DNA of 27,630 bases from a virus. Shown piece after piece: positions 1-6,183 of the stretch. Under the pieces are notes generated by a model. The model did not search any database. It had not been told where the DNA came from and worked only from the letters and a program-made list of their open reading frames with translations. Every line of letters begins with the position of its first letter. The first letter of the stretch is position 1. A program made the translations under genes and the position numbers. The DNA lies in IMG/VR virus record IMGVR_UViG_3300013132_000206, positions 1-27,630 of that record; one strand, written 5' to 3'.

Positions 1-1025
1 GAGGATGGTTCGATGTCTTGGATGACTGGCTTAAACGAGATCGCTTTGTATTTGTGGGTTGGTCTGGACTACTACTTTTTCCCACTGCTTATCTTGCCCT
101 TGGTGGCTGGCTTACTGGCACAACGTTTGTTACAAGCTGGTACACCCACGGGTTGGCGTCTAGTTATCTTGAAGGGGCTAATTTCCTTACGGCTGCTGTG
201 TCAACGCCTGCAGATTCTATGGGTCATTCTCTTCTTCTACTTTGGGGTCCTGAGGCTCAAGGGGATTTTGTCAGATGGTGTCAACTTGGGGGACTCTGGA
301 CTTTTGTGGCACTCCACGGGGCCTTTAGTCTGATCGGATTTATGCTTCGTCAGTTTGAGATTGCTCGTCTTGTAGGCATTCGTCCTTATAATGCAATCGC
401 ATTCTCTGGTCCTATCGCAGTATTTGTATCTGTGTTCCTGTTGTATCCACTGGGACAATCCAGTTGGTTCTTTGCGCCGTCATTTGGTGTTGCTGCTATC
501 TTCAGGTTCCTTCTGTTTCTTCAGGGTTTCCACAACTGGACACTCAACCCCTTCCACATGATGGGAGTTGCTGGTATACTGGGAGGAGCACTGCTCTGTG
601 CAATTCATGGTGCTACCGTAGAAAATACACTTTATGAAGATGGTGATGCATCAAATACATTCAAAGGTTTTGAACCGACTCAAGAGGAAGAGACTTATTC
701 TATGGTTACGGCTAACAGATTCTGGTCTCAGATCTTTGGTATTGCTTTCAGCAATAAACGTTGGTTGCACTTTTTTATGCTTTTTGTTCCAGTTATGGGC
801 CTCTGGACTTCTTCTATTGGCATCATCGGTCTTGCTCTTAACTTACGTGCCTACGACTTTGTATCTCAGGAAGTTAGAGCGGCAGAAGATCCAGAGTTTG
901 AAACGTTCTATACAAAGAACATCCTCCTTAATGAGGGACTTAGAGCGTGGATGGCTCCAGTAGATCAACCCCATGAGAACTTTGTATTCCCAGAAGAAGT
1001 GTTGCCCCGAGGCAATGCTCTGTGA
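1..1025 (+). CDS. psbD: Photosystem II D2 protein, 5'-truncated by window edge
   Basis: D2 is one of the two reaction-centre subunits of photosystem II in the thylakoid membrane; phage copies are thought to keep electron transport running during infection. The reading frame is already open at position 3 (GWFDV precedes the first in-frame start-like codon at 18), so about 12 N-terminal residues lie outside the window; 340 residues are present of the usual 352. Diagnostic D2 stretches are intact: [13 protein letters not shown], the [10 protein letters not shown] segment with the redox-active tyrosine, [10 protein letters not shown] and KRWLHFFML with iron and chlorophyll histidines, and the C-terminal [12 protein letters not shown]. 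No intron, frameshift or stop is seen. A strong terminator follows at once, so psbD probably ends a transcript that may include psbA upstream, which is not visible. Identification is certain; activity is inferred. Confidence 0.98.
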   Translation, partial: GWFDVLDDWLKRDRFVFVGWSGLLLFPTAYLALGGWLTGTTFVTSWYTHGLASSYLEGANFLTAAVSTPADSMGHSLLLLWGPEAQGDFVRWCQLGGLWTFVALHGAFSLIGFMLRQFEIARLVGIRPYNAIAFSGPIAVFVSVFLLYPLGQSSWFFAPSFGVAAIFRFLLFLQGFHNWTLNPFHMMGVAGILGGALLCAIHGATVENTLYEDGDASNTFKGFEPTQEEETYSMVTANRFWSQIFGIAFSNKRWLHFFMLFVPVMGLWTSSIGIIGLALNLRAYDFVSQEVRAAEDPEFETFYTKNILLNEGLRAWMAPVDQPHENFVFPEEVLPRGNAL

Positions 1026-1031
1026 TATACT

Positions 1032-1058
1032 AGGAGGGGAAACCCTCCTTTTATTTTC
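1032..1058 (+). terminator. Rho-independent terminator after psbD
   Basis: A perfect 7-bp stem AGGAGGG (1032-1038) / CCCTCCT (1043-1049) closes a GAAA tetraloop and is followed by TTTTATTTTC. It starts 6 bases after the psbD stop codon. It should isolate psbD transcription from the glutaredoxin gene, which has its own late-type box just downstream. Confidence 0.9.
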
Positions 1059-1059
1059 T

Positions 1060-1066
1060 CTAAATA
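1060..1066 (+). promoter_or_regulatory. Late-type promoter box (CTAAATA) before glutaredoxin
   Basis: CTAAATA lies 21 bases before the glutaredoxin start codon and directly after the psbD terminator. It resembles the T4 late -10 box TATAAATA and the NATAAATA motif of cyanophages. The same box at similar distance precedes several other genes here (5908, 26427 and, as AATAAATA, 14964). Assignment is by resemblance and position. Confidence 0.5.
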
Positions 1067-1087
1067 ACTTTCAGTTTATTTTTACAT

Positions 1088-1324
1088 ATGAAATTTACAG
1101 TTTATTCAAAAGATGGTTGTCCCTATTGCACAAAGGTGCAGCAAGTGTTACAATTGGCTGAGTTGCAATACGTTGTCTATAAACTGAATACTGATTTTAC
1201 TCGTGAAGAATTCTATGCGGAGTTTGGAGAGGGTTCTACTTTCCCGCAAGTGATTGTAGACGATCAGCATATTGGTGGATGTACCGATACGGTTAAATAT
1301 TTAAAAGAACAAAATTTAGTTTGA
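1088..1324 (+). CDS. grx: Glutaredoxin
   Basis: Small dithiol glutaredoxin (78 residues) that would use glutathione to reduce disulfides, for example in ribonucleotide reductase; cytoplasmic. Seen: the active-site CPYC at residues 11-14, the cis-proline TFP at 51-53 and the glutathione-binding GGCTD at 63-67, all at normal spacing for the family, whose usual length is 75-90 residues. The gene follows the psbD terminator and a late-type box, and its stop codon overlaps the next start by one base (TGATG), so the two are probably translationally coupled. Confidence 0.93.
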   Translation: MKFTVYSKDGCPYCTKVQQVLQLAELQYVVYKLNTDFTREEFYAEFGEGSTFPQVIVDDQHIGGCTDTVKYLKEQNLV

Positions 1325-1683
1325 TGGAAAACAATCTTCAAGAAATTTATTCTGACGTAGAAAAGGCTATTGACTATGCTTTCAATGGTCAGTTTGTAAT
1401 GAAGTTCTATGACTATCTCAAGATTCGTGGAACTAAAAAAGTTGAAGTTGAAATGTTTATTGAAAGTTCCACTGCCAATCAACTTAATGAACTTGTATTG
1501 GAATTAGAATCTTATCTTGAAGGTGGATCTGATCAAGAGCACAAACAACTTCGTGAAGCCTATGGGCATATTCCCAAACCAATGGCACGAAAAATAAAAG
1601 AATATCTTTATGGCATCTTAGAAGATGCGCGGAAGTACAATCATGACAAGAGGCGTGGGCGACGCAAAAAGGAAACTAAATAG
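1324..1683 (+). CDS. Hypothetical cyanophage protein, 119 aa
   Basis: Not recognised. The ATG at 1324 overlaps the glutaredoxin stop (TGATG), which favours it over the TTG immediately upstream. The protein is mostly helical-looking and highly charged, with acidic N-terminal two thirds and a very basic tail (KYNHDKRRGRRKKETK), which could bind nucleic acid. No cysteine pair, transmembrane segment or catalytic motif is visible. It runs 41 bases into the next gene in a different frame. Confidence 0.75.
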   Translation: MENNLQEIYSDVEKAIDYAFNGQFVMKFYDYLKIRGTKKVEVEMFIESSTANQLNELVLELESYLEGGSDQEHKQLREAYGHIPKPMARKIKEYLYGILEDARKYNHDKRRGRRKKETK

Positions 1684-1849
1684 AAACGAACCCGAAATAA
1701 ATCGGGGAGTTGAATTACTACTACGCAATAGACGGAGGAGAGAATCAAAACCAAAAACTTTTCAAGTGAAGTTTGGTAAAATGATCTCTTTGTTCCGCCA
1801 AGAGTATCATTTCTTCATCGAATTTCACTTCGACATTAGGAAAAAATAA
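1643..1849 (+). CDS. Small basic protein, 68 aa, unknown function
   Basis: Starts at the ATG at 1643 inside the 3' end of the preceding gene, in another frame, and fills what would otherwise be a 180-base gap before 1867. The first half is very basic (TRGVGDAKRKLNRNEPEINR, then LLLRNRRRRESK) and the second aromatic and hydrophobic (EYHFFIEFHFDIRKK). An upstream in-frame TTG at 1625 is a less likely start. Function unknown; a small nucleic-acid- or protein-binding factor is possible but unsupported by a recognisable domain. Confidence 0.65.
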   Translation: MTRGVGDAKRKLNRNEPEINRGVELLLRNRRRRESKPKTFQVKFGKMISLFRQEYHFFIEFHFDIRKK

Positions 1850-1866
1850 CTCTCTGGAGAACTAAA

Positions 1867-2094
1867 ATGTTAGCAGTAGCACTTACCATCGGCACATTAG
1901 TTTCAATAATGTTCTTTTTTGTTGGTGGTGTAATAGGATGGATGGCCAAAGAACATTTTTATCAAACTTCGCCAGTGTATACTCACCCAGAGATGTTTGA
2001 CTCAAATGGAAACATCATTCCCGATGAAATTTTAGCAGTGAGATTTGAAAACGATTATGACTACGACGACGAAGACGACGAAGGCGGCGGCTGA
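1867..2094 (+). CDS. Small single-pass membrane protein with acidic tail
   Basis: A 75-residue protein preceded by a good ribosome site (TGGAGA, 8 bases before ATG). Residues 3-26 form one hydrophobic helix (AVALTIGTLVSIMFFFVGGVIGWMA), consistent with a membrane anchor, followed by HFYQTSPVYTHPEMFDSNG and a strongly acidic, glycine-ending tail (DYDYDDEDDEGGG). I believe this type recurs in T4-like cyanophages but know no function. The acidic tail is encoded by DNA that also encodes the Thr/Lys-rich N-terminus of the next protein in another frame. Confidence 0.75.
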   Translation: MLAVALTIGTLVSIMFFFVGGVIGWMAKEHFYQTSPVYTHPEMFDSNGNIIPDEILAVRFENDYDYDDEDDEGGG

Positions 2095-2548
2095 AACCGA
2101 CACCAAACTTCCACCCAATCCGTTTATGCATGAGATTTTAGATCTCGTTGCAAAACAAAAAACGAATGCAAAAAAAGTTGAAATTCTGAAAGAGCATGAG
2201 AACGACGCACTGAAATCGTTACTCATCTGGAACTTTGACGAATCAATTATTTCGGTTCTTCCCCCTGGTGAAGTTCCATTCAAAGCAAATGAAAACCCAC
2301 TGGGAACTGATCACTCTTCTCTAAGACGTGAGTTCAAGCACTTCTATAACTTTGTAAAAGGTGGCAACGACAGTCTTCCTACGATTCGTAGAGAGACTAT
2401 CTTCATTCAAATTTTAGAAGGTCTGTATCCAAATGAAGCTGAGATCTTGTGTCTGGTAAAAGATAAGCGACTTACGGATAAGTATAAAATTAGTCTTGAT
2501 GTTGTTAAAGAAGCCTATCCAGATATTACTTGGGGGGGACGCTCCTGA
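2057..2548 (+). CDS. DUF6433-type conserved cyanophage protein
   Basis: A 163-residue protein resembling the phage family DUF6433 (function unknown). Features typical of it are FMHEILDLVAKQ near the start, ALKSLLIWNFDESI, LPPGEVPF, the basic/aromatic stretch LRREFKHFYNFVKGG and ETIFIQILEGLYPNEAEIL followed by a lysine-rich tail ending DITWGG. Three starts are possible: TTG 2045, ATG 2057 and ATG 2126. I chose 2057, which gives a low-complexity TTTTKTTKAAAE leader overlapping the acidic tail of the preceding gene by 38 bases; 2126 is a real alternative because family similarity begins there. No good ribosome site is seen for any of them. The stop overlaps the next ATG. Confidence 0.8.
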   Translation: MTTTTKTTKAAAETDTKLPPNPFMHEILDLVAKQKTNAKKVEILKEHENDALKSLLIWNFDESIISVLPPGEVPFKANENPLGTDHSSLRREFKHFYNFVKGGNDSLPTIRRETIFIQILEGLYPNEAEILCLVKDKRLTDKYKISLDVVKEAYPDITWGGRS

Positions 2549-2799
2549 TGTGTTATGTTCTTTATCAGAAATGTGAAAAATCGGTAGCGAAAGATAAGGC
2601 ACTACCTTTAAATTCTTATATCGTTACTTATATCTCTGATGAAGAAACCTTTTACGATATTGTAATTTGCAACAAACAAGTTGAAATCTTTGATATGTAT
2701 TGGGATAAATATCGTGAGGGTTTGAAAAATATAAAATGGACAGATGGAAGAGTGAATCCAAGACTTTGGCAATCTAATAAGGAGAAAAATAAAAAATGA
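2548..2799 (+). CDS. Hypothetical protein, 83 aa
   Basis: Not recognised. The ATG at 2548 overlaps the preceding stop (TGATG) and has a G-rich ribosome site (GGGGGGAC) upstream; a TTG at 2530 is in frame but less likely. The protein has three cysteines, aromatic-rich central sequence (TYISDEETFYDIVICNK, IFDMYWDKYREGLK) and a lysine-rich end. It overlaps the next gene by ATGA, so it belongs to the same run of coupled genes ending in speD. Confidence 0.7.
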   Translation: MCYVLYQKCEKSVAKDKALPLNSYIVTYISDEETFYDIVICNKQVEIFDMYWDKYREGLKNIKWTDGRVNPRLWQSNKEKNKK

Positions 2800-2981
2800 G
2801 TGCAGGGTTTAGTGAAGAGAAGATTGAAGTTTCAATTGATAAGAGTAAACTCCAAGAAGTTTTAAAAGTGTATAAAAGAATTAAACGTTATCAAAGATCA
2901 AGTCTCTTTGAAATTAAAACTATGGATGGAACAGAAACTCTTGTGAGTGATTTACTTAAGCAACTGGACGAAGATGGGTAA
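2796..2981 (+). CDS. Hypothetical small protein, 61 aa
   Basis: Not recognised. It starts within the stop of the previous gene (ATGA), with AAGGAGAAAAATAAAA upstream as a clear ribosome site, and ends 8 bases inside speD. Lysine-rich and helical in appearance (IEVSIDKSKLQEVLKVYKRI), without a known motif. Confidence 0.7.
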   Translation: MSAGFSEEKIEVSIDKSKLQEVLKVYKRIKRYQRSSLFEIKTMDGTETLVSDLLKQLDEDG

Positions 2982-3300
2982 GCATTATCTTTTAAATTTG
3001 TATGGGTGTTCGTTTGTCTTATTGGATGATGAGCAATGCCTTATAGATCTATTAGAAAATGCTGCAGCGGCAAGTGGAGCCACTGTGGTTCAAACAATTT
3101 CAAAAAAGTTTGAACCACAAGGAGTCACTGTTGTTTGTTTGTTGTCGGAAAGTCATATTAGTATTCATACCTGGCCCGAAGAAGGTAAGGCAGCAGCAGA
3201 TGTTTATACTTGCGGAGATTGCGATCCTAAGATTGGATGTGATATAATTATTCAGCAACTCCATGCTCAGAATCATACACTAAGTTACATTGAACGTTGA
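2974..3300 (+). CDS. speD: S-adenosylmethionine decarboxylase proenzyme
   Basis: Makes decarboxylated S-adenosylmethionine, the aminopropyl donor for spermidine synthesis. At 108 residues it is the short prokaryotic class. Seen: LLSESHISIHTWPE at residues 57-69, where the proenzyme is cut between Glu59 and Ser60 and Ser60 becomes the pyruvoyl group, and the downstream VYTCGDCDP segment with the catalytic cysteine (about residue 80). The ATG at 2974 is used, giving an 8-base overlap with the preceding gene; an upstream ATG at 2947 is in frame but lies well within that gene. Polyamine supply may help phage DNA condensation or host stress; that role is inferred. A consensus promoter lies across its stop codon. 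Confidence 0.94.
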   Translation: MGKHYLLNLYGCSFVLLDDEQCLIDLLENAAAASGATVVQTISKKFEPQGVTVVCLLSESHISIHTWPEEGKAAADVYTCGDCDPKIGCDIIIQQLHAQNHTLSYIER

Positions 3301-3325
3301 CAGATTCAAATATATACAGTATAAT
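3297..3325 (+). promoter_or_regulatory. Consensus sigma-70 promoter over the speD stop
   Basis: TTGACA at 3297-3302, exactly 17 bases, then TATAAT at 3320-3325: full consensus at both hexamers and ideal spacing. The -35 box contains the speD stop codon. The expected start near 3332 leaves a ~15-base leader before the ATG at 3348. Likely an early promoter read by unmodified host polymerase. Confidence 0.9.
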
Positions 3326-3347
3326 CGGATCATAATGAACTTTTTTC

Positions 3348-3542
3348 ATGTCACACTATAAACCATATTCTCCTGAGTGGCATCGTAAACGCTACTTAAA
3401 AGAGGCAATTGATAATTATCTAAATGAGCAGGTTAATAATGAAGTAATACTTCAAGATTTATCTGATATTTTATCCGAAAGATCTGAACGAGCTTACGAA
3501 GAATTTAATCGAGTTAATGATTTAGAATCAAGAATACAATAA
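3348..3542 (+). CDS. Small conserved-looking cyanophage protein, 64 aa
   Basis: First gene after the consensus promoter, so probably expressed early. The N-terminus MSHYKPYSPEWHRKRYLKEA is a pattern I associate with T4-like cyanophages; the rest is acidic and helical (ILQDLSDILSERSERAYEEF). No known domain. It is followed 12 bases later by another small gene with a strong ribosome site, and both are probably co-transcribed. Confidence 0.78.
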   Translation: MSHYKPYSPEWHRKRYLKEAIDNYLNEQVNNEVILQDLSDILSERSERAYEEFNRVNDLESRIQ

Positions 3543-3554
3543 AGGAGAACATGT

Positions 3555-3872
3555 ATGCTATCTACCCAATATCGCCTCCGCCTTGAAGCAATTTGCAAAA
3601 AGATTGTTCTACACGAGGAAGTGAGTTTGGAAGATATAATTTGGGCAGAGAAACTTGCCAAAGCAAATCGTTCTGCTGCGACTATACTTCGTCAAGCAAG
3701 AAGGAAAGCAGAGAATCCTGATATGGATGCGATGGATGATTTTCTCAACACACTAGACATTGGTGGAATGGGCCACGAACGTTTTGGCCGCCGTGGTTTT
3801 GAGAGTCCTAATGATTTACATGATTGGTTCAAGCGTGATGATGATGAGACCGACTGGCGGACAAGAGATTAA
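3555..3872 (+). CDS. Hypothetical cyanophage protein, 105 aa
   Basis: Preceded by an excellent ribosome site (AAAGGAG). The first ~65 residues look helical and basic (YRLRLEAICKKIVLHEE, SAATILRQARRKAEN); the second part is acidic with DDFLNTLDIGG, then FGRRGF and a DLHDWF-DDDETDW end. I know of similar cyanophage proteins of unknown function. It lies in the early-type transcript that begins at 3332. Confidence 0.75.
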   Translation: MLSTQYRLRLEAICKKIVLHEEVSLEDIIWAEKLAKANRSAATILRQARRKAENPDMDAMDDFLNTLDIGGMGHERFGRRGFESPNDLHDWFKRDDDETDWRTRD

Positions 3873-3997
3873 TTAGTATCAAAAGTTACAAAAAAAGTAT
3901 CTAATATATTATACGTTCATTCGCTATTCGCAAATAGCGAACGGAAGTAAGGAAACTGAAGGAACGCAAATTTACCAAAAGTAAAGGAGCAAATCCA
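3873..3997 (+). other. Leader region with a 9-bp stem-loop
   Basis: No gene. TTCGCTATT (3920-3928) and AATAGCGAA (3933-3941) form a perfect 9-bp hairpin with a CGCA loop. No T run follows, so it is not a classical terminator. Weak -10-like TATTAT (3907-3912) with TTACAA upstream at 15 bases would place a transcript start right at the hairpin, making it a 5'-end stem that could stabilise mRNA for the genes at 3998 and 4147. AAAGGAG (3983-3989) is the ribosome site for 3998. Confidence 0.5.
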
Positions 3998-4150
3998 ATG
4001 TCCAAAGTCGTATATCGTGGTGTCGAGTATGATACCAAAGAACGCCCAAATCAAACATTTAAGATTGAACCACATGTAGAAATCTACCGTGGAACAATGT
4101 TCTGGGTAGATAAAAATGGAAACAAACTTTCCATGGAGAGGGTAAAATGA
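3998..4150 (+). CDS. DUF4278-like small protein, 50 aa
   Basis: A short gene with a strong ribosome site (AAAGGAG, 8 bases before ATG). The protein has YRGVEY at residues 6-11 and a second YRG at 30-32, the pattern of the cyanobacterial DUF4278 family, whose function is not known. Its TGA overlaps the next ATG as ATGA. It may be a gene acquired from a cyanobacterium; this rests on a short motif only. Confidence 0.6.
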   Translation: MSKVVYRGVEYDTKERPNQTFKIEPHVEIYRGTMFWVDKNGNKLSMERVK

Positions 4151-4245
4151 AAAAACTTAACTTCCTTCAACTCATTAAAGAGAAAAAACAAAAAGAAGAT
4201 CGTCGTCACCAAGCCAAACTAGTTCATCTAGTGGTTGCCAGATGA
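4147..4245 (+). CDS. Very small basic protein, 32 aa
   Basis: ATGA overlap with the preceding gene, then MKKLNFLQLIKEKKQKEDRR and a hydrophobic end (LVHLVVAR), closing 4 bases before a terminator. The overlap and the position between a coupled gene and a terminator support it as real. No known function; lysine/arginine content suggests nucleic-acid or membrane-surface contact. Confidence 0.5.
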   Translation: MKKLNFLQLIKEKKQKEDRRHQAKLVHLVVAR

Positions 4246-4249
4246 CATC

Positions 4250-4277
4250 GGGAGGGGTTGATTCCCTCCTTTTTTTG
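4250..4277 (+). terminator. Rho-independent terminator ending the 3348-4245 block
   Basis: Stem GGAGGG (4251-4256) / CCCTCC (4264-4269) with loop GTTGATT and a run of seven or more T from 4270. The outer G4250-T4270 can also pair. It ends the early-type small-gene block. Its loop supplies the -35-like TTGATT of the next promoter. Confidence 0.9.
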
Positions 4278-4286
4278 TGCTATGAT
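4258..4286 (+). promoter_or_regulatory. Putative promoter overlapping the terminator
   Basis: TTGATT (4258-4263), 17 bases, TATGAT (4281-4286). The -35 lies in the terminator loop and the spacer contains its 3' arm and T tract. A start near 4292 would give a leader of only ~15 bases before the ATG at 4307, with no purine-rich ribosome site. Confidence 0.55.
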
Positions 4287-4306
4287 GTATAAAAATATTT
4301 TTGCAT

Positions 4307-5095
4307 ATGACTTTAAAAATCAATTTTTATTGCAATGAAAAATATAAAAATAGAATTCCAGAACCAGTTGCAGCTTCAAAATGTTTTCCCGATTGGTTTT
4401 CAAGATTACCTTTAGATAATAAAAAACTTAAATATGACGTAAATCCACAAAACATTTATGAAATATTAGCAGACAATAGTAAAGCAAATGTTAAAAAATG
4501 TTTAGGTATTCAAGAATTTTTAAACACTGGATATATTATTCCTTCTTGGGCTGATTTTATTTTTAGAGAACAAGAAGATGGAAATCTATATGTAAACTGG
4601 ATGGAAAATTATTATGATAAAACTCTATATCTTCCACATTTAAATCGGCAATATCATACCATGCCAAATAAACCTATCTATGGACACTTTGGAAAAATAT
4701 TTACTCCATGGATAATTAAAACAGATCCAGGAGTTTCTTGTTTAATTACACATCCATGGTGGCATAGGAATAAATCATTTACTTCATCTACAGCAATTAT
4801 GCATACTGATTTTACTCCATTGATTATTCCTTGGTTTTTTGAGTGGAATTACAAAATTGAAACAAAAATGGAGATAAAAAATATCGATGTAGAAAAACAA
4901 ATTGTTCCAAAAAATGAACCACTTGTATTAATTATTCCTTTCTATAGAAAAACTTTTTCATCAAAAATTAATTATATTTCTGAGGATAAAATGAATAATT
5001 TAGATTACGCACAATTACATCTAACACATGATTCAACCGGGAGTCAGTGCCCATACAAAAATTTTAGAAAAACTATTGGTAAATTATTTCAGTAA
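4307..5095 (+). CDS. AT-rich phage protein of unknown function, 262 aa
   Basis: Starts at ATG 4307; a TTG two codons upstream is in frame. The N-terminus has IPEPVAASKCFPDWFSRLPL; later come IPSWADFIF, YGHFGKIFTPWIIKTDPGVSCLITHP and IVPKNEPLVLIIPFYRK. This order (HFG, P-W-I-I-K-T-x-P-G, T-D-F, late E-P-L-x-x-I-x-P) resembles DUF6065-like marine phage proteins with a presumed beta-rich fold and no known function. The end (HDSTGSQCPYKNFRKT) is Cys- and Lys-containing. The gene is clearly richer in A and T than speD or psbD, with its own promoter and a terminator before it, as expected of a separately acquired gene. Confidence 0.8.
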   Translation: MTLKINFYCNEKYKNRIPEPVAASKCFPDWFSRLPLDNKKLKYDVNPQNIYEILADNSKANVKKCLGIQEFLNTGYIIPSWADFIFREQEDGNLYVNWMENYYDKTLYLPHLNRQYHTMPNKPIYGHFGKIFTPWIIKTDPGVSCLITHPWWHRNKSFTSSTAIMHTDFTPLIIPWFFEWNYKIETKMEIKNIDVEKQIVPKNEPLVLIIPFYRKTFSSKINYISEDKMNNLDYAQLHLTHDSTGSQCPYKNFRKTIGKLFQ

Positions 5096-5100
5096 AAATT

Positions 5101-5271
5101 ATGGATAAAGATAAACTTAAATTAATTATTCACAATCTTGAGTTGCTCGTTGACTCTTTGAAGTCTGAAGTTTATTCAGATACTCAGAGTTACTTAGAGT
5201 ATGATAAAATTACAGCAGCACTTTCTGATTATGATGAGGTGTTTGAAGACGATGATGGTTACCCGGATTGA
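5101..5271 (+). CDS. Small acidic protein, 56 aa
   Basis: Open from ATG 5101 to TGA 5271, filling the space between the 4307 gene and thyX. It begins MDKDKLKLIIHNLELLVDSL, a likely amphipathic helix, and ends DYDEVFEDDDGYPD. I recall similar short proteins in T4-like cyanophages but no function. It stops 4 bases before thyX, so it is probably in the same transcript. Confidence 0.7.
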   Translation: MDKDKLKLIIHNLELLVDSLKSEVYSDTQSYLEYDKITAALSDYDEVFEDDDGYPD

Positions 5272-5275
5272 TTAA

Positions 5276-5911
5276 ATGACAGTAAAACTTATTAGCATTA
5301 CTCCTGATGCAGAACAAACAATGGCATATATTGCTAGGGTTTCTAATCCAGCAAATCAAGATAATGAAAACTATGCAGGTCTGTTACGTTATTGTATTAA
5401 GCACAATCATTGGAGTGTGTTTGAGCAATCTACTATGACTCTGGAAATTGAAACGACTCGTGGTATCGCAGCTCAGATCTTGCGCCATAGGTCTTTTACA
5501 TTTCAGGAGTTTTCGCAGCGTTATGCAGACTCTTCTTTGCTGAGTGAGTACATTCCTGTTCCTGACCTTCGCCGTCAAGACACCAAGAACCGTCAGAACT
5601 CGATTGATGATATTGCCGAGTATGAGAAACTGACATTGCAGAGTAAGATTCAAGATCATTTTGCACACTCTATGCGCCTCTACAAGGAACTTCTGGATCA
5701 TGGTGTGGCAAAAGAGTGTGCAAGGTTTGTACTGCCTTTAGCGACGCCCACACGCATCTACATGACTGGATCATGTCGTTCTTGGATTCACTACATCAAT
5801 CTTCGTTCATCTAATGGAACCCAAAAAGAACACATGGATATTGCATTAGCATGTAAAGAAGTCTTCAAAGAACAGTTTCCTTCAGTGGCAGAAGCCTTAG
5901 AGTGGATCTAA
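5276..5911 (+). CDS. thyX: Flavin-dependent thymidylate synthase
   Basis: Makes dTMP from dUMP with methylene-tetrahydrofolate and FAD, without producing dihydrofolate; a nucleotide-supply gene common in cyanophages. The 211-residue length is normal. Seen: the ThyX signature region RHRSFTFQEFSQRY at residues 70-83 (RHR plus the S and RY positions that bind dUMP and FAD), HWSVFEQ at 45-51 and the C-terminal region RSWIHYINLR with CKEVFKE. The enzyme is a homotetramer in known examples. A CTAAATA box lies at its stop codon for the following gene. Confidence 0.96.
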   Translation: MTVKLISITPDAEQTMAYIARVSNPANQDNENYAGLLRYCIKHNHWSVFEQSTMTLEIETTRGIAAQILRHRSFTFQEFSQRYADSSLLSEYIPVPDLRRQDTKNRQNSIDDIAEYEKLTLQSKIQDHFAHSMRLYKELLDHGVAKECARFVLPLATPTRIYMTGSCRSWIHYINLRSSNGTQKEHMDIALACKEVFKEQFPSVAEALEWI

Positions 5912-5914
5912 ATA
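5908..5914 (+). promoter_or_regulatory. Late-type promoter box (CTAAATA) after thyX
   Basis: CTAAATA spans the thyX stop codon and ends 22 bases before the ATG at 5937, the same geometry as before glutaredoxin. Putative late start for the 5937-7628 genes. Confidence 0.45.
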
Positions 5915-5936
5915 ACACTATATATTATTTCAGATT

Positions 5937-6182
5937 ATGGCAACTTATCCAATTATTCATGTAGAGACTGGTGAAAAAAAAGAAATCGAAATGAGTGTTC
6001 ATGAGATTACTCAATGGTACAAAGACAATCCCGAATGGAAGAGGGATTGGTCAGAAGGATGTGCATCCGCCGGCGAAGTGGGTGAGTGGGCAGATAAGCT
6101 CATTCAAAAAAACCCAGGGTGGAATGACGTGTTAAGAAAAGCTTCTAAAGCACCAGGATCAAAAGTTAGACCTTTTAATTAG
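5937..6182 (+). CDS. Conserved-looking phage protein, 81 aa
   Basis: Short protein with MATYPIIHVETGEKKEIEMSV, then WYKDNPEWKRDWSEG and a helical, lysine-rich end NPGWNDVLRKASKAPGSKV. I associate this pattern with small proteins next to phoH or thyX in T4-like marine phages, sometimes called FmdB-like, but no zinc cysteine pairs are present, so that label would not fit. Function unknown. It ends 1 base before phoH. Confidence 0.72.
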   Translation: MATYPIIHVETGEKKEIEMSVHEITQWYKDNPEWKRDWSEGCASAGEVGEWADKLIQKNPGWNDVLRKASKAPGSKVRPFN

Positions 6183-6183
6183 T

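Noticed and set aside
13-333. A 106-codon frame overlapping psbD
   Set aside because: It is out of frame with the unmistakable D2 protein, which is open from the first bases of the window.
3920-3941. Hairpin as a terminator
   Set aside because: No T run follows the stem; the next bases are ACGGAAGTAAGG.
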